A stretch of DNA of 64,000 nt, taken from Herbinix sp. Lineage in GTDB: Bacteria; Bacillota; Clostridia; Lachnospirales; Lachnospiraceae. How positions within the stretch are numbered: the first letter of the stretch is position 1; each line of letters begins with the position of its first letter. The DNA lies in the NCBI GenBank assembly GCA_029256105.1, contig JAQSYO010000012.1, positions 30,794 through 94,793 of the forward strand, in the 5' to 3' direction. Positions 37,367 to 46,513 of this stretch are shown here, one piece after another. Position numbers and translations under genes: made by a program. Under the pieces are notes generated by a model. It had not been told where the DNA came from and searched no databases. It saw nothing but the letters and a program-made list of their open reading frames with translations.

Positions 37367-39055
37367 TTATTTTTTTACATTTAGTACTTCATACACTTCT
37401 TGAATTGTTTGCATATCGCAAGCTCTTGCTGCAAGATCTTGTGCATCATCAAAAGAAGTATTCCTTATCATATATTTTACATTTAATACTTCAGAGGCAG
37501 ACATACTGAATTCATCCAACCCCAAACCTACTAATAATTTTACTGCATTTTCATCACTCGCAAACTCTCCACACATACCGACTTTAATATTATTTTTATG
37601 ACCTGCCATAATCACTGTATGAATACTTCGAATAACAGATGGATGGAAGGAATTATACATATTAGAGATTTTTTTATTACCCCGATCAACTGCAAGAAGA
37701 TATTGCGTCAAATCATTCGTACCAATACTAAAGAAATCCACTTCTTGTGCAAAATCTTCTGCTAATATAACCGATGCCGGAGTTTCTATCATCATACCAA
37801 CTTCGATGTTGTGATCGCATGATATCATCTGCTTCCTTAATTCGTCCTTACATTCCTCAAGCAACGCTTTTGATCTACGAAGTTCTTCTAATGATATTAT
37901 CATAGGAAACATAATTCGGATAATACCAAAGGCACTGGCTCGTAATATTGCTCGTAACTGTGTCTTAAACATATCCTTTAATTCAAGGGATATTCGAATT
38001 GCACGCCATCCTAAAAACGGGTTATCTTCCTTCTCAAATTCGTAATATGATAGTGCTTTATCTCCACCAATATCAAGTGTTCGAATGGTTAATTCTTTCC
38101 CGCATAACTGGGCTGCTTCTTTGTAAACTTCAAATTGCTCCTCTTCAGTAGGAAAATGTGTGTTTTCCATATAAAGAAATTCACTTCGAAAAAGCCCAAC
38201 ACCATCTATTCTATATTCCAGTGCCTTTTTAATATCTTTAATATTGCCGACATTTGCACAAAGGCTAATATTCTTCCCATCTTTTGTAATCGCAGGTAGA
38301 TGATTAACCTTGGCTAATTCCGCTTGTTTTTTGAGTTGTTCTTTCTGTAATTCTTGGTACTTACTTATTGTATCTTCGTCAGGGTTAATAAGGATTGTTC
38401 CCTCACCTGCATCCAGAATAATCGTATCATCCTTATCCACTTTACTTAATATTCCTTGAACTCCTACCAATGCGGGTATTCCAAGTCCCTTCGCCATAAT
38501 GGACACATGACTTGTAACTCCACCCTCCTGTGTTATGAACCCCAAAATATAATTCAAATTTAAACATGCGGTGTCAGAAGGAGTTAAATCCTCCGCTATT
38601 AATATAACCTTTTCTGTTATGTCTTCGAAGACATTATCCTTAACGCCCTGTAGCCCACACATTAAACGATACTTGATGTCTTTAATATCGGCTGCTCGCT
38701 CACGCATATATTCATCATCCATATTCTCAAATATTTGTATGAACTCTGCTGCAGTTGCCTCTAATGCAGATTCTGCTTTCTGTTTTTCTTCTTGTATTTT
38801 TGAAATAACGCCTTCATAAAGGGTAATATCCTTTACCATTTCTAAATGTGCCTCAAATATCTTATTCGTCTTAGCCAGCACTTCCAACTCAGCTTCAGCG
38901 TTAAATACTGCACTTTCGTATCGTTTGATTTCCTTTGGTATATCCTGTTCCTCAATTGTACCGAAATTTATCTTTAGACTAGGTTTTTCTACCCGAAAAG
39001 CTTTTCCAATTACAATTCCTCTTGAAGCAGTTTTTTCTACCTTAATGGCTTTCAT
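37367..39055 (-). CDS. ptsI: PTS enzyme I
   Basis: Enzyme I takes phosphate from phosphoenolpyruvate and passes it to HPr. The 562-residue protein has GGVTSHVSIMAKGLGIP with the phosphorylated His183. The C-terminal PEP-binding barrel shows GVGLFRSEFLYM, GWRAIRISL, MIETPAS and SIGTNDLTQYLLAVDRGN. The ATG at 39055 follows GGAGG by 7 nt; a GTG at 39076 overlaps the HPr stop region and is less likely. It sits directly after HPr at the end of a sugar-specific operon rather than in a separate pts operon. Confidence 0.96.
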   Translation of the reverse strand: MKAIKVEKTASRGIVIGKAFRVEKPSLKINFGTIEEQDIPKEIKRYESAVFNAEAELEVLAKTNKIFEAHLEMVKDITLYEGVISKIQEEKQKAESALEATAAEFIQIFENMDDEYMRERAADIKDIKYRLMCGLQGVKDNVFEDITEKVILIAEDLTPSDTACLNLNYILGFITQEGGVTSHVSIMAKGLGIPALVGVQGILSKVDKDDTIILDAGEGTILINPDEDTISKYQELQKEQLKKQAELAKVNHLPAITKDGKNISLCANVGNIKDIKKALEYRIDGVGLFRSEFLYMENTHFPTEEEQFEVYKEAAQLCGKELTIRTLDIGGDKALSYYEFEKEDNPFLGWRAIRISLELKDMFKTQLRAILRASAFGIIRIMFPMIISLEELRRSKALLEECKDELRKQMISCDHNIEVGMMIETPASVILAEDFAQEVDFFSIGTNDLTQYLLAVDRGNKKISNMYNSFHPSVIRSIHTVIMAGHKNNIKVGMCGEFASDENAVKLLVGLGLDEFSMSASEVLNVKYMIRNTSFDDAQDLAARACDMQTIQEVYEVLNVKK

Positions 39056-39068
39056 ATCATTGCCTCCA

Positions 39069-39332
39069 TTATTCACCTAGGCCACTAGCGATGACATCTA
39101 TAATCTTTTTTAAATCTTCTTCTTCTGTTTCACCGGTGCATTCTACAACAATGTCTGTTCCACACCTGATCGCTGCTGCCATTAAGTTTAATATGCTTTT
39201 TGGATTTAATCTTTTCTCACCAACACTTATTATTATATCAGATTCACATTTGGAACATACTTTCGCTAACTCACTGGCGGGTCTAGCATGAATACCTGAT
39301 TTATTAATCACTGTTGTTTTCTGACTTACCAT
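39069..39332 (-). CDS. ptsH: HPr phosphocarrier protein
   Basis: The 87-residue protein has the phosphorylation site IHARPAS with His15, which carries phosphate from enzyme I to EIIA. It also has NPKSILNLM with Ser46, the HPr kinase site used in CcpA-dependent catabolite control in Firmicutes. A ribosome site GGAGG precedes the ATG. It lies 14 bases after the dehydrogenase stop and 13 bases before ptsI. Its presence suggests the operon supplies the general PTS proteins along with its own permease. Confidence 0.96.
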   Translation of the reverse strand: MVSQKTTVINKSGIHARPASELAKVCSKCESDIIISVGEKRLNPKSILNLMAAAIRCGTDIVVECTGETEEEDLKKIIDVIASGLGE

Positions 39333-39346
39333 GCTTTTACCTCCTA

Positions 39347-40606
39347 TTATACTCCAAAATATTCAAATAATAATTTTTCTGCCTCAACATTCCACAACCC
39401 TTTATGTCGTTTACAAGAATCCGATAGTTGTTTGAACAGTGGATCTGTTTTACCCAATTCTTCAAAATCATCAATTGCAGTTAACGGCATATCGATTTGT
39501 GTATAAGTTAATTTTTTACCGCCTGGAATCTTAGGTAAATTCAAGGTAGCCTCTGCAATACTATCAATCCCACCAACATGGGTAACCATAACCGCTGGTT
39601 CAATTAATTGTTTGGAAGCTAAATCAATTGCTTCTACTAAATCGTCTGTATTACCACCAGTTGTACCTAGTATATGGGTACTTGTATAGTGGGTATTATA
39701 AAGATTTATTTCCGCTTTAAACTGATTATCCGAAGGCCCAGCAAAGAAATTCATACAGCCATCAAATGCTAACAATGTATCACCCATCTCAGCAACTTGG
39801 CGAATTGGGACATACACAAATACATCATCATAGCCTTTTCCTTCTGTTAATGCCATTAATTCATCCACAGGATTTTTCATCGTTTGCGTATTTACATAAA
39901 TTAATTCAATTCCTTTTTCTGCAGCGAATGCTTCTGAAATCACTTCACGAGCTCTTTTTATTCTATCATCGCTAATATCTGTTACGACTAATCTCTTCGG
40001 TTTATTTTCAAGATATAGCCCATAACTTACTGCTCCCAGTCCCATAGGACCACAGCCTCCCATTACTAAGAGATTTCCACCAGCTTTCACACCCATTTCA
40101 TGATGATAATTTTGTTTGTTGGTATGATAATTTGCATGATAACCACCGATAATACAGCTCATCGGTTCACCTAGAGATGCCTCAAAGTAACTTTCCCCAT
40201 CATAATTCAACAAACATCCAAGCTCCATTACTTCCTGTGGGATTATGCAATAGGTACAAGCACCACCGAAGAATTCATAGGAGTAACCGGGTGAAGCCAA
40301 ACTTCCTTTGTAATTAAGCGCCGGTTGTTGTGCGAATTTTTGACCCGGTTTAAATTGATCCGCCCATTTTGCTCCTACCTTAACAATATCTCCGGCAAAC
40401 TCATGACCAATAATAATTGGGTTGGTGTCTATATTTTGTGGAGCGCGTTTATGTTTTTTTCCTTGTTCCACTAGTTTATAAGTAGACATACAGATACTAT
40501 CACTAATTACTTTTACTAATATTTCATCTTCTTTTATCTCCGGTAATTCAAACTCCTCTAATCTCAAATCATTCATTCCATACATTCTAACTGCTCTTGA
40601 TTTCAT
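39347..40606 (-). CDS. Zinc-type medium-chain dehydrogenase, SorE/YggP-like
   Basis: The 419-residue protein has the MDR zinc motif region GHEFAGDIVKVG, a Rossmann segment GGNLLVMGGCGPMGLGAV near 178 and AEPMSC-like EASLGEPMSCIIGGYHANYHT. It resembles L-sorbose-1-phosphate reductase and E. coli YggP, the latter encoded next to the mannitol-type cmt PTS genes. By analogy it would oxidise a hexitol 1-phosphate at the carbon next to the phosphate-bearing one to give a ketose 1-phosphate. The PfkB kinase encoded next to it is of the type that uses ketose 1-phosphates. No mannitol-1-phosphate dehydrogenase (MtlD) is seen. The exact substrate is an inference. Confidence 0.82.
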   Translation of the reverse strand: MKSRAVRMYGMNDLRLEEFELPEIKEDEILVKVISDSICMSTYKLVEQGKKHKRAPQNIDTNPIIIGHEFAGDIVKVGAKWADQFKPGQKFAQQPALNYKGSLASPGYSYEFFGGACTYCIIPQEVMELGCLLNYDGESYFEASLGEPMSCIIGGYHANYHTNKQNYHHEMGVKAGGNLLVMGGCGPMGLGAVSYGLYLENKPKRLVVTDISDDRIKRAREVISEAFAAEKGIELIYVNTQTMKNPVDELMALTEGKGYDDVFVYVPIRQVAEMGDTLLAFDGCMNFFAGPSDNQFKAEINLYNTHYTSTHILGTTGGNTDDLVEAIDLASKQLIEPAVMVTHVGGIDSIAEATLNLPKIPGGKKLTYTQIDMPLTAIDDFEELGKTDPLFKQLSDSCKRHKGLWNVEAEKLLFEYFGV

Positions 40607-40654
40607 ACTATATCTCCTATCTCTGCTTAGCGCTTGAAAGTTATTAAATTGTTA

Positions 40655-41587
40655 TTAAGATAAAGCTACTACCTTAACCTTTTGTAATAACTCATCCACT
40701 AGTTCTCGTTTTGGTGGTTTTGTTCCCATGGTAGTAACAGCACCAGCTGATGTAGCAATGCCTAATTTAGCACATTCCTCTAAAGTAAGACCTTGATTTA
40801 GTCCATAGGATAGTGCTGCAACCATTGCATCTCCCGCACCTACTGTTGAATGTGCTTCTACTTTTATTCCGGGACATTTTAATACTTTATCTTTTGTAAG
40901 AAATAAGGCTCCCATTTGACCAAGGGAAATGGCTACCATGCCAATCCCTTTCTCCAATAATTTTTGCCCCATCGTAATAAGCTCGGCTTCATCTACCCTA
41001 TAATCTTTATGAAAATATTCTTCTAATTCATGGCGATTTGGTTTTATAATATCTGGGCTCGCATCCAATGCATTAATAAATAATTCACCATCTGCATCTA
41101 CAAATACCTTAGCCCCTTTCTCTTTAATTCTTTGGGTCAAAATTCTATATATATTTTTACTAACGCCATTCGGTATACTTCCAGCCAGAATGAATAAAGC
41201 ATCTTCATTTGCATAACTTAGTAACTTCGTGGTTAATAATTCTATTTCTTCTTCCGTAACAATTGGCCCTGGTTCATTTAATTCGGTTACATAACCATCC
41301 GCTTCTACCACTTTTAAATTTGTTCTAACTTCGTTTTTAATTTCAATAAAGTCAGATTGAATTCCTTGTTCCATTAGTACATTTTTAATTAAAACTCCAC
41401 CACTACCACCTACAAAACCAGTAGCAATTGTTTCACCACCTAGCTCTTTAATGGTTTTTGAAACATTTATTCCTTTTCCACCAGCATCTACTATCACTCT
41501 TTTTAGGCGGTTTAATCCACCGCGTTCCAAACGTTCAAGATCTACTGTCTTATCAATTGCAGGGTTCATAGTAACTGTTATAATCAT
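40655..41587 (-). CDS. PfkB-family sugar kinase, 1-phosphofructokinase type
   Basis: The 310-residue kinase begins MIITVTMNPAIDKTVDLERL and has DAGGKGINVSKTIKELGG near 35-52 and the catalytic motif VGAGDAMVAAL near 250. These are features of 1-phosphofructokinase and the related tagatose-6-phosphate kinase. It should phosphorylate a ketohexose phosphate to the bisphosphate that enters glycolysis. The ATG at 41587 follows GGAGG by 5 nt, whereas the ATG at 41599 contains that site. It stands between EIIA and the dehydrogenase. Just upstream is an imperfect palindrome GATGCCG/CGGTATC at about 41601-41619. Confidence 0.9.
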   Translation of the reverse strand: MIITVTMNPAIDKTVDLERLERGGLNRLKRVIVDAGGKGINVSKTIKELGGETIATGFVGGSGGVLIKNVLMEQGIQSDFIEIKNEVRTNLKVVEADGYVTELNEPGPIVTEEEIELLTTKLLSYANEDALFILAGSIPNGVSKNIYRILTQRIKEKGAKVFVDADGELFINALDASPDIIKPNRHELEEYFHKDYRVDEAELITMGQKLLEKGIGMVAISLGQMGALFLTKDKVLKCPGIKVEAHSTVGAGDAMVAALSYGLNQGLTLEECAKLGIATSAGAVTTMGTKPPKRELVDELLQKVKVVALS

Positions 41588-41708
41588 TTTAACCTCCATG
41601 ATGCCGCCAAACGGTATCTTACAAATAGGTGTAAAAGCAATTCCTGCTTCTACAACGCTAAGAGTACTTATCTTTTAACTTTTTGTAAAAGTTTTTCTTT
41701 CAACCTTA

Positions 41709-42134
41709 TTATTGCTTACCCGTAAAAATAGAGTAAATTTCATCCACACTACTGCAAATTAAATTCTTAACAGCATCTTCTGTGGATAGTTTATCCGCAA
41801 TATTGGCTAGTACATCTAAATGTTCGTCTCCAACTCCAGCAATTCCAATGACAACTTTCACTTCTTCCTCATTCCACAAAGTACCTTCCGGAAAGACCAT
41901 AACGGCAATACCGGATTTCTTAATATTTATTTTAGATGCTTCCACACCATGTGGTATTGCAATTCCATTTCCTATATTCGTTGAGAATGTATTTTCTCTT
42001 TGGAGCATCGCATCAATATAACTTTCATCTACATAACCACTGTTACATAAAACCTGACCCATCTCACGTATAACTTCATCTTTTGCTTTTGCCTTGCAGT
42101 TAAGAAATATATTGTTTTTTTGAAGTAATTCCAC
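41709..42134 (-). CDS. PTS EIIA, mannitol/fructose type
   Basis: The 141-residue protein has the phosphorylation site GNGIAIPHG with His62 and the end motif typical of PTS_EIIA_2 domains (VKVVIGIAGVGDEHLDVL). It takes phosphate from HPr and gives it to the Cys of the EIIB domain of EIICB. The start is a GTG at 42134 with AAGGG about 10 nt upstream; a nearby ATG is out of frame. It has its own promoter at 42283-42312, apart from that of EIICB. Confidence 0.93.
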   Translation of the reverse strand: MELLQKNNIFLNCKAKAKDEVIREMGQVLCNSGYVDESYIDAMLQRENTFSTNIGNGIAIPHGVEASKINIKKSGIAVMVFPEGTLWNEEEVKVVIGIAGVGDEHLDVLANIADKLSTEDAVKNLICSSVDEIYSIFTGKQ

Positions 42135-42231
42135 TTTATCATTTCCCTTCTTTTTTAAAAATTAGTAACGATTCATCACCTTACCTATAAAGTATGCAAT
42201 AACTTTATTAGTCATAAATCATTTGATTTTC

Positions 42232-42273
42232 TGCTACTTTCTTTCTGCTAGTTTCTTTCTACTACTTTCTTTC
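42232..42273. repeat. Three tandem copies of a 14-bp unit
   Basis: TGCTACTTTCTTTC, TGCTAGTTTCTTTC and TACTACTTTCTTTC follow each other directly in the leader of the EIIA transcript, between promoter and start codon. Their role is unknown. Confidence 0.85.
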
Positions 42274-42282
42274 TATGATTTT

Positions 42283-42312
42283 ATTATAACCTCATATTGC
42301 CGCTAATTTCAA
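42283..42312 (-). promoter_or_regulatory. Internal promoter for EIIA and downstream genes
   Basis: TTGAAA (42307-42312) and TATAAT (42283-42288) are 18 bases apart on the minus strand. The spacer contains AGCGGCA (complement of 42298-42304), and a second, oppositely oriented AGCGACA lies at 42345-42351. The motif recurs elsewhere in this operon, so these are candidate sites for the PRD regulator. Confidence 0.65.
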
Positions 42313-42364
42313 TTGATATAAAAGTGAGTTTGACACTATCTATTAGCGACATTATTAAAGACAA

Positions 42365-44461
42365 TTATACCCGATCCAAATATTGACCAAAGAATTTCTT
42401 TAATTCATTCGAAATAAAGCTGCGAATATTTTCTTTATCACCAGTGAATATTGTATTTAAAAAATCATTATTTTCAACTAATTTACTACTTAAATAACCC
42501 ATGATATCACTATTTTCCGTAGTGTGATCATCCTCTGGTATCAACATAATGATAATTGCATGAATATTCTGAAAAAATGGATCCGTAAATTCCCCTAAGC
42601 CTTTCGTTAAACAAACAGAAAAGCTAGGCCTAATAACTCCTTTGGTACGGCTATGCAATAGTGCAAAATCATAGCTTGGTATGATCTGTGACGCTATCTT
42701 CTCTCTTCGTTTAATATCTTCTTGAATTAATAGTCGCTTTTCATTATAGGGGGATAACCGTTCCGTTATTGCTACTAATAATTCATCAAATGTAATCGAA
42801 CTGCTAACTTTCATACACTGGAATTCGTTAATCACATATTGAATTTGAGTAACTGTAAAATTAACATGTTCCAATTGATTTGAAAAATCGTTGCTAACTT
42901 TTGATTTTTGCGGAGTTTTTGCATATACTCTAACTTTCGCTTCAATTCGTTCCAGATCATTTTCAATTAATAACGGACTTACTCGAATGATATCAGCATC
43001 AATATCGTCCAATCGAATGCTGGAAATCAAGAAATCCATCTTCTTTAATTGAATTGGGGTTAAGTCATCTTTTCCATACGTAACCAGCTCAGCTCTATCT
43101 TTTAAGAAACGTTTCAGCCTTGTATGCATTAACCTTGAAATTCCAATGCCACTTGCGCATACAATTCCAATCTCTACCTTACGTTTACTTTCCTTTTGAT
43201 TCTCTAACCGTACGCAGGCTGCTCCAAAATGCATAGCCAAAAACCCGATTTCTTCTTTTGGTACTTTAAATCCATATCTTTCTTTGATTAAATAACCAAC
43301 ATTAAGACTTTTTTCATAAATGTCTGGATAAGTCTCTTGGATCTGTTGTAATAATGGATTGGATATAATCATGTGATTTTTAAGTCTTACAAAGGTTGGC
43401 TGAAGATGTGCTAATAAGCCTGCAATAAAGTCTTCGTCCTGTTTTAATTCATAAGCTATCTGAGTATCATAAACATCAATCATGTCATTAATAAAACCTA
43501 TTAACTCTTGTCTTTCTACCTGATTCTCAGTTTCTATCTCGTCTTCATCAATATGCTGCAATTTAGAGCCCTTTATATGCAATAAAATATAAGCAATTTC
43601 AATATCCGGTATTTCGATTTGAAATTCCTCTTCTAAAGAATTGGCTATGTGTGTAGCTAAATCATAATCATCATTTTTCACGAGCTTATTCAGTAATTCA
43701 TCGTTTGGCTCTATTATCTCTTTTTGTAAAATACGGTTGATTGCAATGGTTACATGTAGAATTAATCCGATATAAGAATTCTCTGTTAACCTTGTTAATC
43801 TTTTATCTCTAATACTTTGAAAACAAGTAACTACTTGTTTTAATATATCGTTATTTAATAGGTTATAGATATTTTGACCGTCTTTATCTCTAAGAACATC
43901 AATTATCGTTCGTTCATTTTCCTCAAGATTACGTACTAATTTGTTATCAAAGTTTTCATCAATAAACTTTCGAACGGCGATACGATAGTTTTTCTCACTG
44001 CCTTCTAACGCAACTCCGTATCCTTGTTTTCGTATAATTGTTAAATCAAATTGTTGAAACCAACTTTCAATGGCTTCCATATCATTACTAATGGTAGCTT
44101 CACTAACATCAAATATATTAGCGTAATAATATAACTTTTTAGGAGTTCTATCCATTAATATTTCTAAAGCCAAACGTTTTCTTCTATCATCTTTGTCACC
44201 AGAATCAATAACATCTTCTTCTTTTAACATGGTATATAACTTCTTTTTATCAGCCTCTTCTCCCTCCAGCCAAATGCCAATACCCGTTTTTGTCTGTAAA
44301 GAAACATGATATTGATTTAAAGAGGAACCTACAAATTCAAGTTCTCTTTGCACCGTTCTTTTACTAACTTTTATTTCATCAGCTAGTTTTTTTACCGATA
44401 TAATTTGATTTTCCTGCAATAGGATAAGAATTATTTGTCGTAGACGTGGTGAAAAATTCAT
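42365..44461 (-). CDS. MtlR/BglG-type PRD transcriptional regulator
   Basis: The 698-residue activator has two N-terminal helix-turn-helix parts (SVKKLADEIKVSKRTVQREL near 22-41; a second near 110-130) and two PTS regulation domains (about 190-405). Next come an EIIB-like domain with VCASGIGIS near 432 and a C-terminal EIIA-like domain with ALLHSRT holding a likely phosphorylated His. This is the full MtlR layout. Phosphorylation by HPr and the EII proteins tells it whether substrate is present. It lies between EIICB and EIIA. A stable inverted repeat is just upstream of its ribosome site GGAGAGAGGG. Confidence 0.93.
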   Translation of the reverse strand: MNFSPRLRQIILILLQENQIISVKKLADEIKVSKRTVQRELEFVGSSLNQYHVSLQTKTGIGIWLEGEEADKKKLYTMLKEEDVIDSGDKDDRRKRLALEILMDRTPKKLYYYANIFDVSEATISNDMEAIESWFQQFDLTIIRKQGYGVALEGSEKNYRIAVRKFIDENFDNKLVRNLEENERTIIDVLRDKDGQNIYNLLNNDILKQVVTCFQSIRDKRLTRLTENSYIGLILHVTIAINRILQKEIIEPNDELLNKLVKNDDYDLATHIANSLEEEFQIEIPDIEIAYILLHIKGSKLQHIDEDEIETENQVERQELIGFINDMIDVYDTQIAYELKQDEDFIAGLLAHLQPTFVRLKNHMIISNPLLQQIQETYPDIYEKSLNVGYLIKERYGFKVPKEEIGFLAMHFGAACVRLENQKESKRKVEIGIVCASGIGISRLMHTRLKRFLKDRAELVTYGKDDLTPIQLKKMDFLISSIRLDDIDADIIRVSPLLIENDLERIEAKVRVYAKTPQKSKVSNDFSNQLEHVNFTVTQIQYVINEFQCMKVSSSITFDELLVAITERLSPYNEKRLLIQEDIKRREKIASQIIPSYDFALLHSRTKGVIRPSFSVCLTKGLGEFTDPFFQNIHAIIIMLIPEDDHTTENSDIMGYLSSKLVENNDFLNTIFTGDKENIRSFISNELKKFFGQYLDRV

Positions 44462-44491
44462 AGATTCCCTCTCTCCTTTATACGAACTTTT

Positions 44492-44533
44492 GTATGCACG
44501 AATAGCGGCATGACTGCCGCTTTTCGTACATAC
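44492..44533. promoter_or_regulatory. Long interrupted palindrome before the regulator gene
   Basis: Three paired blocks, GTATG, ACGAA and AGCGGCA, are mirrored by TGCCGCT, TTCGT and CATAC with symmetrical single mismatches and a 4-nt loop, making 17 pairs in all. It is not followed by a T-run on the minus strand, so it is more likely an operator or leader RNA structure than a terminator. The centre is the best copy of the TAGCGRCA motif in the operon. The rest of the 285-base gap holds no gene. Confidence 0.6.
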
Positions 44534-44746
44534 TTTATATAATTATTATGCGTACCAATGAAATAACAAATACCTGCTTTGCTAATTCAATCAACTCGAT
44601 AAAACTATGATGTGCTAACATGTTCCGTCCATTGTGCAATATAGTCGCAACATAATATATATCGTTTACAACAGTAATTGAGTTTATAGTTCATGATAAG
44701 TGAATTTTATTATTAGCCAATTCATCTAATATGAACTAGACTCCTA

Positions 44747-46123
44747 TTACTTGGAACCTTTTAATTCTTCTACTAATAAATCATATTCCGGTGCTGCCAT
44801 GAAATTTGTTATTAAAACTAATCTAGCATTTGGATTACTACGTGCTGCTCTCTCTCTTAAACTAGTATGAGTAACAACAATCTGAGCATCCTGAGGGATA
44901 GAAGAAACAGATGCATGAACTACATTAATATGGCCAAGTCCTGCTTCCGTTAATTTCTTCTTTAATATCGTTGCGCCCATAGCGCTAGAACCCATTCCTG
45001 CATCACATGCAAAAACGATATTTTTAACGTCTTTTGCATCAACAGTTACAGTTGCAACACCTTTAGAAGCGAGTTTCATATCTTGAACCTTAGCTTTTGC
45101 AGCATTAAGATCTTCATCTTTACCAAAGATTTTTAATAAAGGAATAGCTACTATGCATGATACTGCAGCTGAAATAAGTACACTTAAGATTACCGGAACA
45201 AATCCACCTCTAGGCGTCATAGCTAAAACAGCGAAAATACTACCAGGAGCTGCGGGACCTACTAATCCACCACCTAAGACTACATTAGTGAATACACCAC
45301 TTGCTCCACCAGCCATAACGGCTAATACTAAGGTTGGTTGCATTAAAATGTAAGGGAAATAGATTTCATGAATACCACCTAAAAAGTGAATGATAACCGC
45401 GCCAGGTGCTGAACTTTTCACCATACCTTTACCTGCTATACAACAAGCAAGTAGGATACCAAGTCCTGGGCCTGGATTTGCTTCTAATAAGAAGAATATA
45501 GATTTACCTGCTTTCGCAACTTGCTCTATACCCATAGGTGTTAAAATGCCATGGTTTAATGCATTGTTTAAGAATAATACTTTTGCTGGTTCAATAAATA
45601 TGCTTGCTAAAGGTAATAACTTATTATCAACGAAGAAACCAACTCCAGCTTCCATTGCAGAATTTAAAGCCGTCATAATTGGGCTAATTCCTTTTAATGA
45701 AATAATAGCTAAAATAGCACCAAGAATACCAAGTGAAAAGTTATTCACAAGCATCTCAAAGCCTGCCTTGATTTTTGATTGAATTAACTTATCAAACTTT
45801 TTCATAAGAAAAGCACTGAAAGGACCGATAAGCATAGCGCCTAAGAACATTGGTACCGTAGATCCGACAATAAGACCCATCGTTGCAATTGCTCCAATAA
45901 CTCCACCTCTAAATCCTGCAACATTATAACCACCGGTAAAAGCAATTAATAAAGGAAGAAGATAAGTAACCATAGGTCCAACCATAGCACTTATGCTTTC
46001 GTTCGGAAACCAACCCACCTCTATAAATATTGCGGTGATTAACCCCCATGCAATAAATGCCCCAAGGTTCGGCATTACCATACCACTAAAAAATCTACCA
46101 AATGCTTGAATTTTTTCTTTCAT
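44747..46123 (-). CDS. PTS EIICB, mannitol type
   Basis: The 458-residue permease has an EIIC part of about 340 residues with NHGILTPMGIEQ near 190, EANPGPGLGILLA near 214 and SSAPGAVIIHFLGGIHEIYFPYILMQP near 237, all typical of mannitol permeases. The EIIB domain has Cys373 in FACDAGMGSSAMG as the phosphorylation site. It imports and phosphorylates a hexitol. There is no fused EIIA, which is encoded separately at 41709-42134. It is the first gene of the operon. GAGAGGG precedes the ATG. A promoter with a candidate activator site is at 46206-46256. Confidence 0.93.
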   Translation of the reverse strand: MKEKIQAFGRFFSGMVMPNLGAFIAWGLITAIFIEVGWFPNESISAMVGPMVTYLLPLLIAFTGGYNVAGFRGGVIGAIATMGLIVGSTVPMFLGAMLIGPFSAFLMKKFDKLIQSKIKAGFEMLVNNFSLGILGAILAIISLKGISPIMTALNSAMEAGVGFFVDNKLLPLASIFIEPAKVLFLNNALNHGILTPMGIEQVAKAGKSIFFLLEANPGPGLGILLACCIAGKGMVKSSAPGAVIIHFLGGIHEIYFPYILMQPTLVLAVMAGGASGVFTNVVLGGGLVGPAAPGSIFAVLAMTPRGGFVPVILSVLISAAVSCIVAIPLLKIFGKDEDLNAAKAKVQDMKLASKGVATVTVDAKDVKNIVFACDAGMGSSAMGATILKKKLTEAGLGHINVVHASVSSIPQDAQIVVTHTSLRERAARSNPNARLVLITNFMAAPEYDLLVEELKGSK

Positions 46124-46205
46124 TTTTTACCCTCTCTCTTCTGAAAATTAGTCGTTTTTTAATTCTGAAGAACTGACTGGCCAATCATCTTCTTAAGATA
46201 TTTTA

Positions 46206-46260
46206 ATTATAACGGTAAGGCCTATGTAATTACAACTTCAACAAACATTAATTTGTCGCT
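46206..46260 (-). promoter_or_regulatory. EIICB promoter with candidate activator site
   Basis: TTGTAA (46230-46235) and TATAAT (46206-46211) lie 18 bases apart on the minus strand. Just upstream of the -35 are the inverted repeat ACAAA-N6-TTTGT (46241-46256) and a copy of TGTCGCT (46254-46260). This position suits a PRD-type activator. Confidence 0.55.
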
Positions 46261-46412
46261 ATTTAATAATGACATGACTAAATACCCAAATGTTTTCAGC
46301 ATATTACACAAAAAAGAGATGCATATTTTGTAATAATAGCAAGATAATTGCTCATAATCACAAACTTAGTGGGAGGCTCTATTAACTTAGGTATAACTAA
46401 ATAGAATTACAC

Positions 46413-46457
46413 AAAAATCCTCATACTTATCGTAATGTGCACGATAAGTATGAGGAT
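46413..46457 (-). terminator. Terminator after the coat-protein/dehydrogenase genes
   Basis: A perfect 17-bp stem pairs 46417-46433 with 46441-46457 around a 7-nt loop; the minus strand continues into TTTTT. It separates the coat genes from the PTS operon. Confidence 0.9.
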
Positions 46458-46513
46458 AGATATACCACAATGTGATTGTTTTGTATTATAAGTTATTCTT
46501 TCTTTCGTAAACT

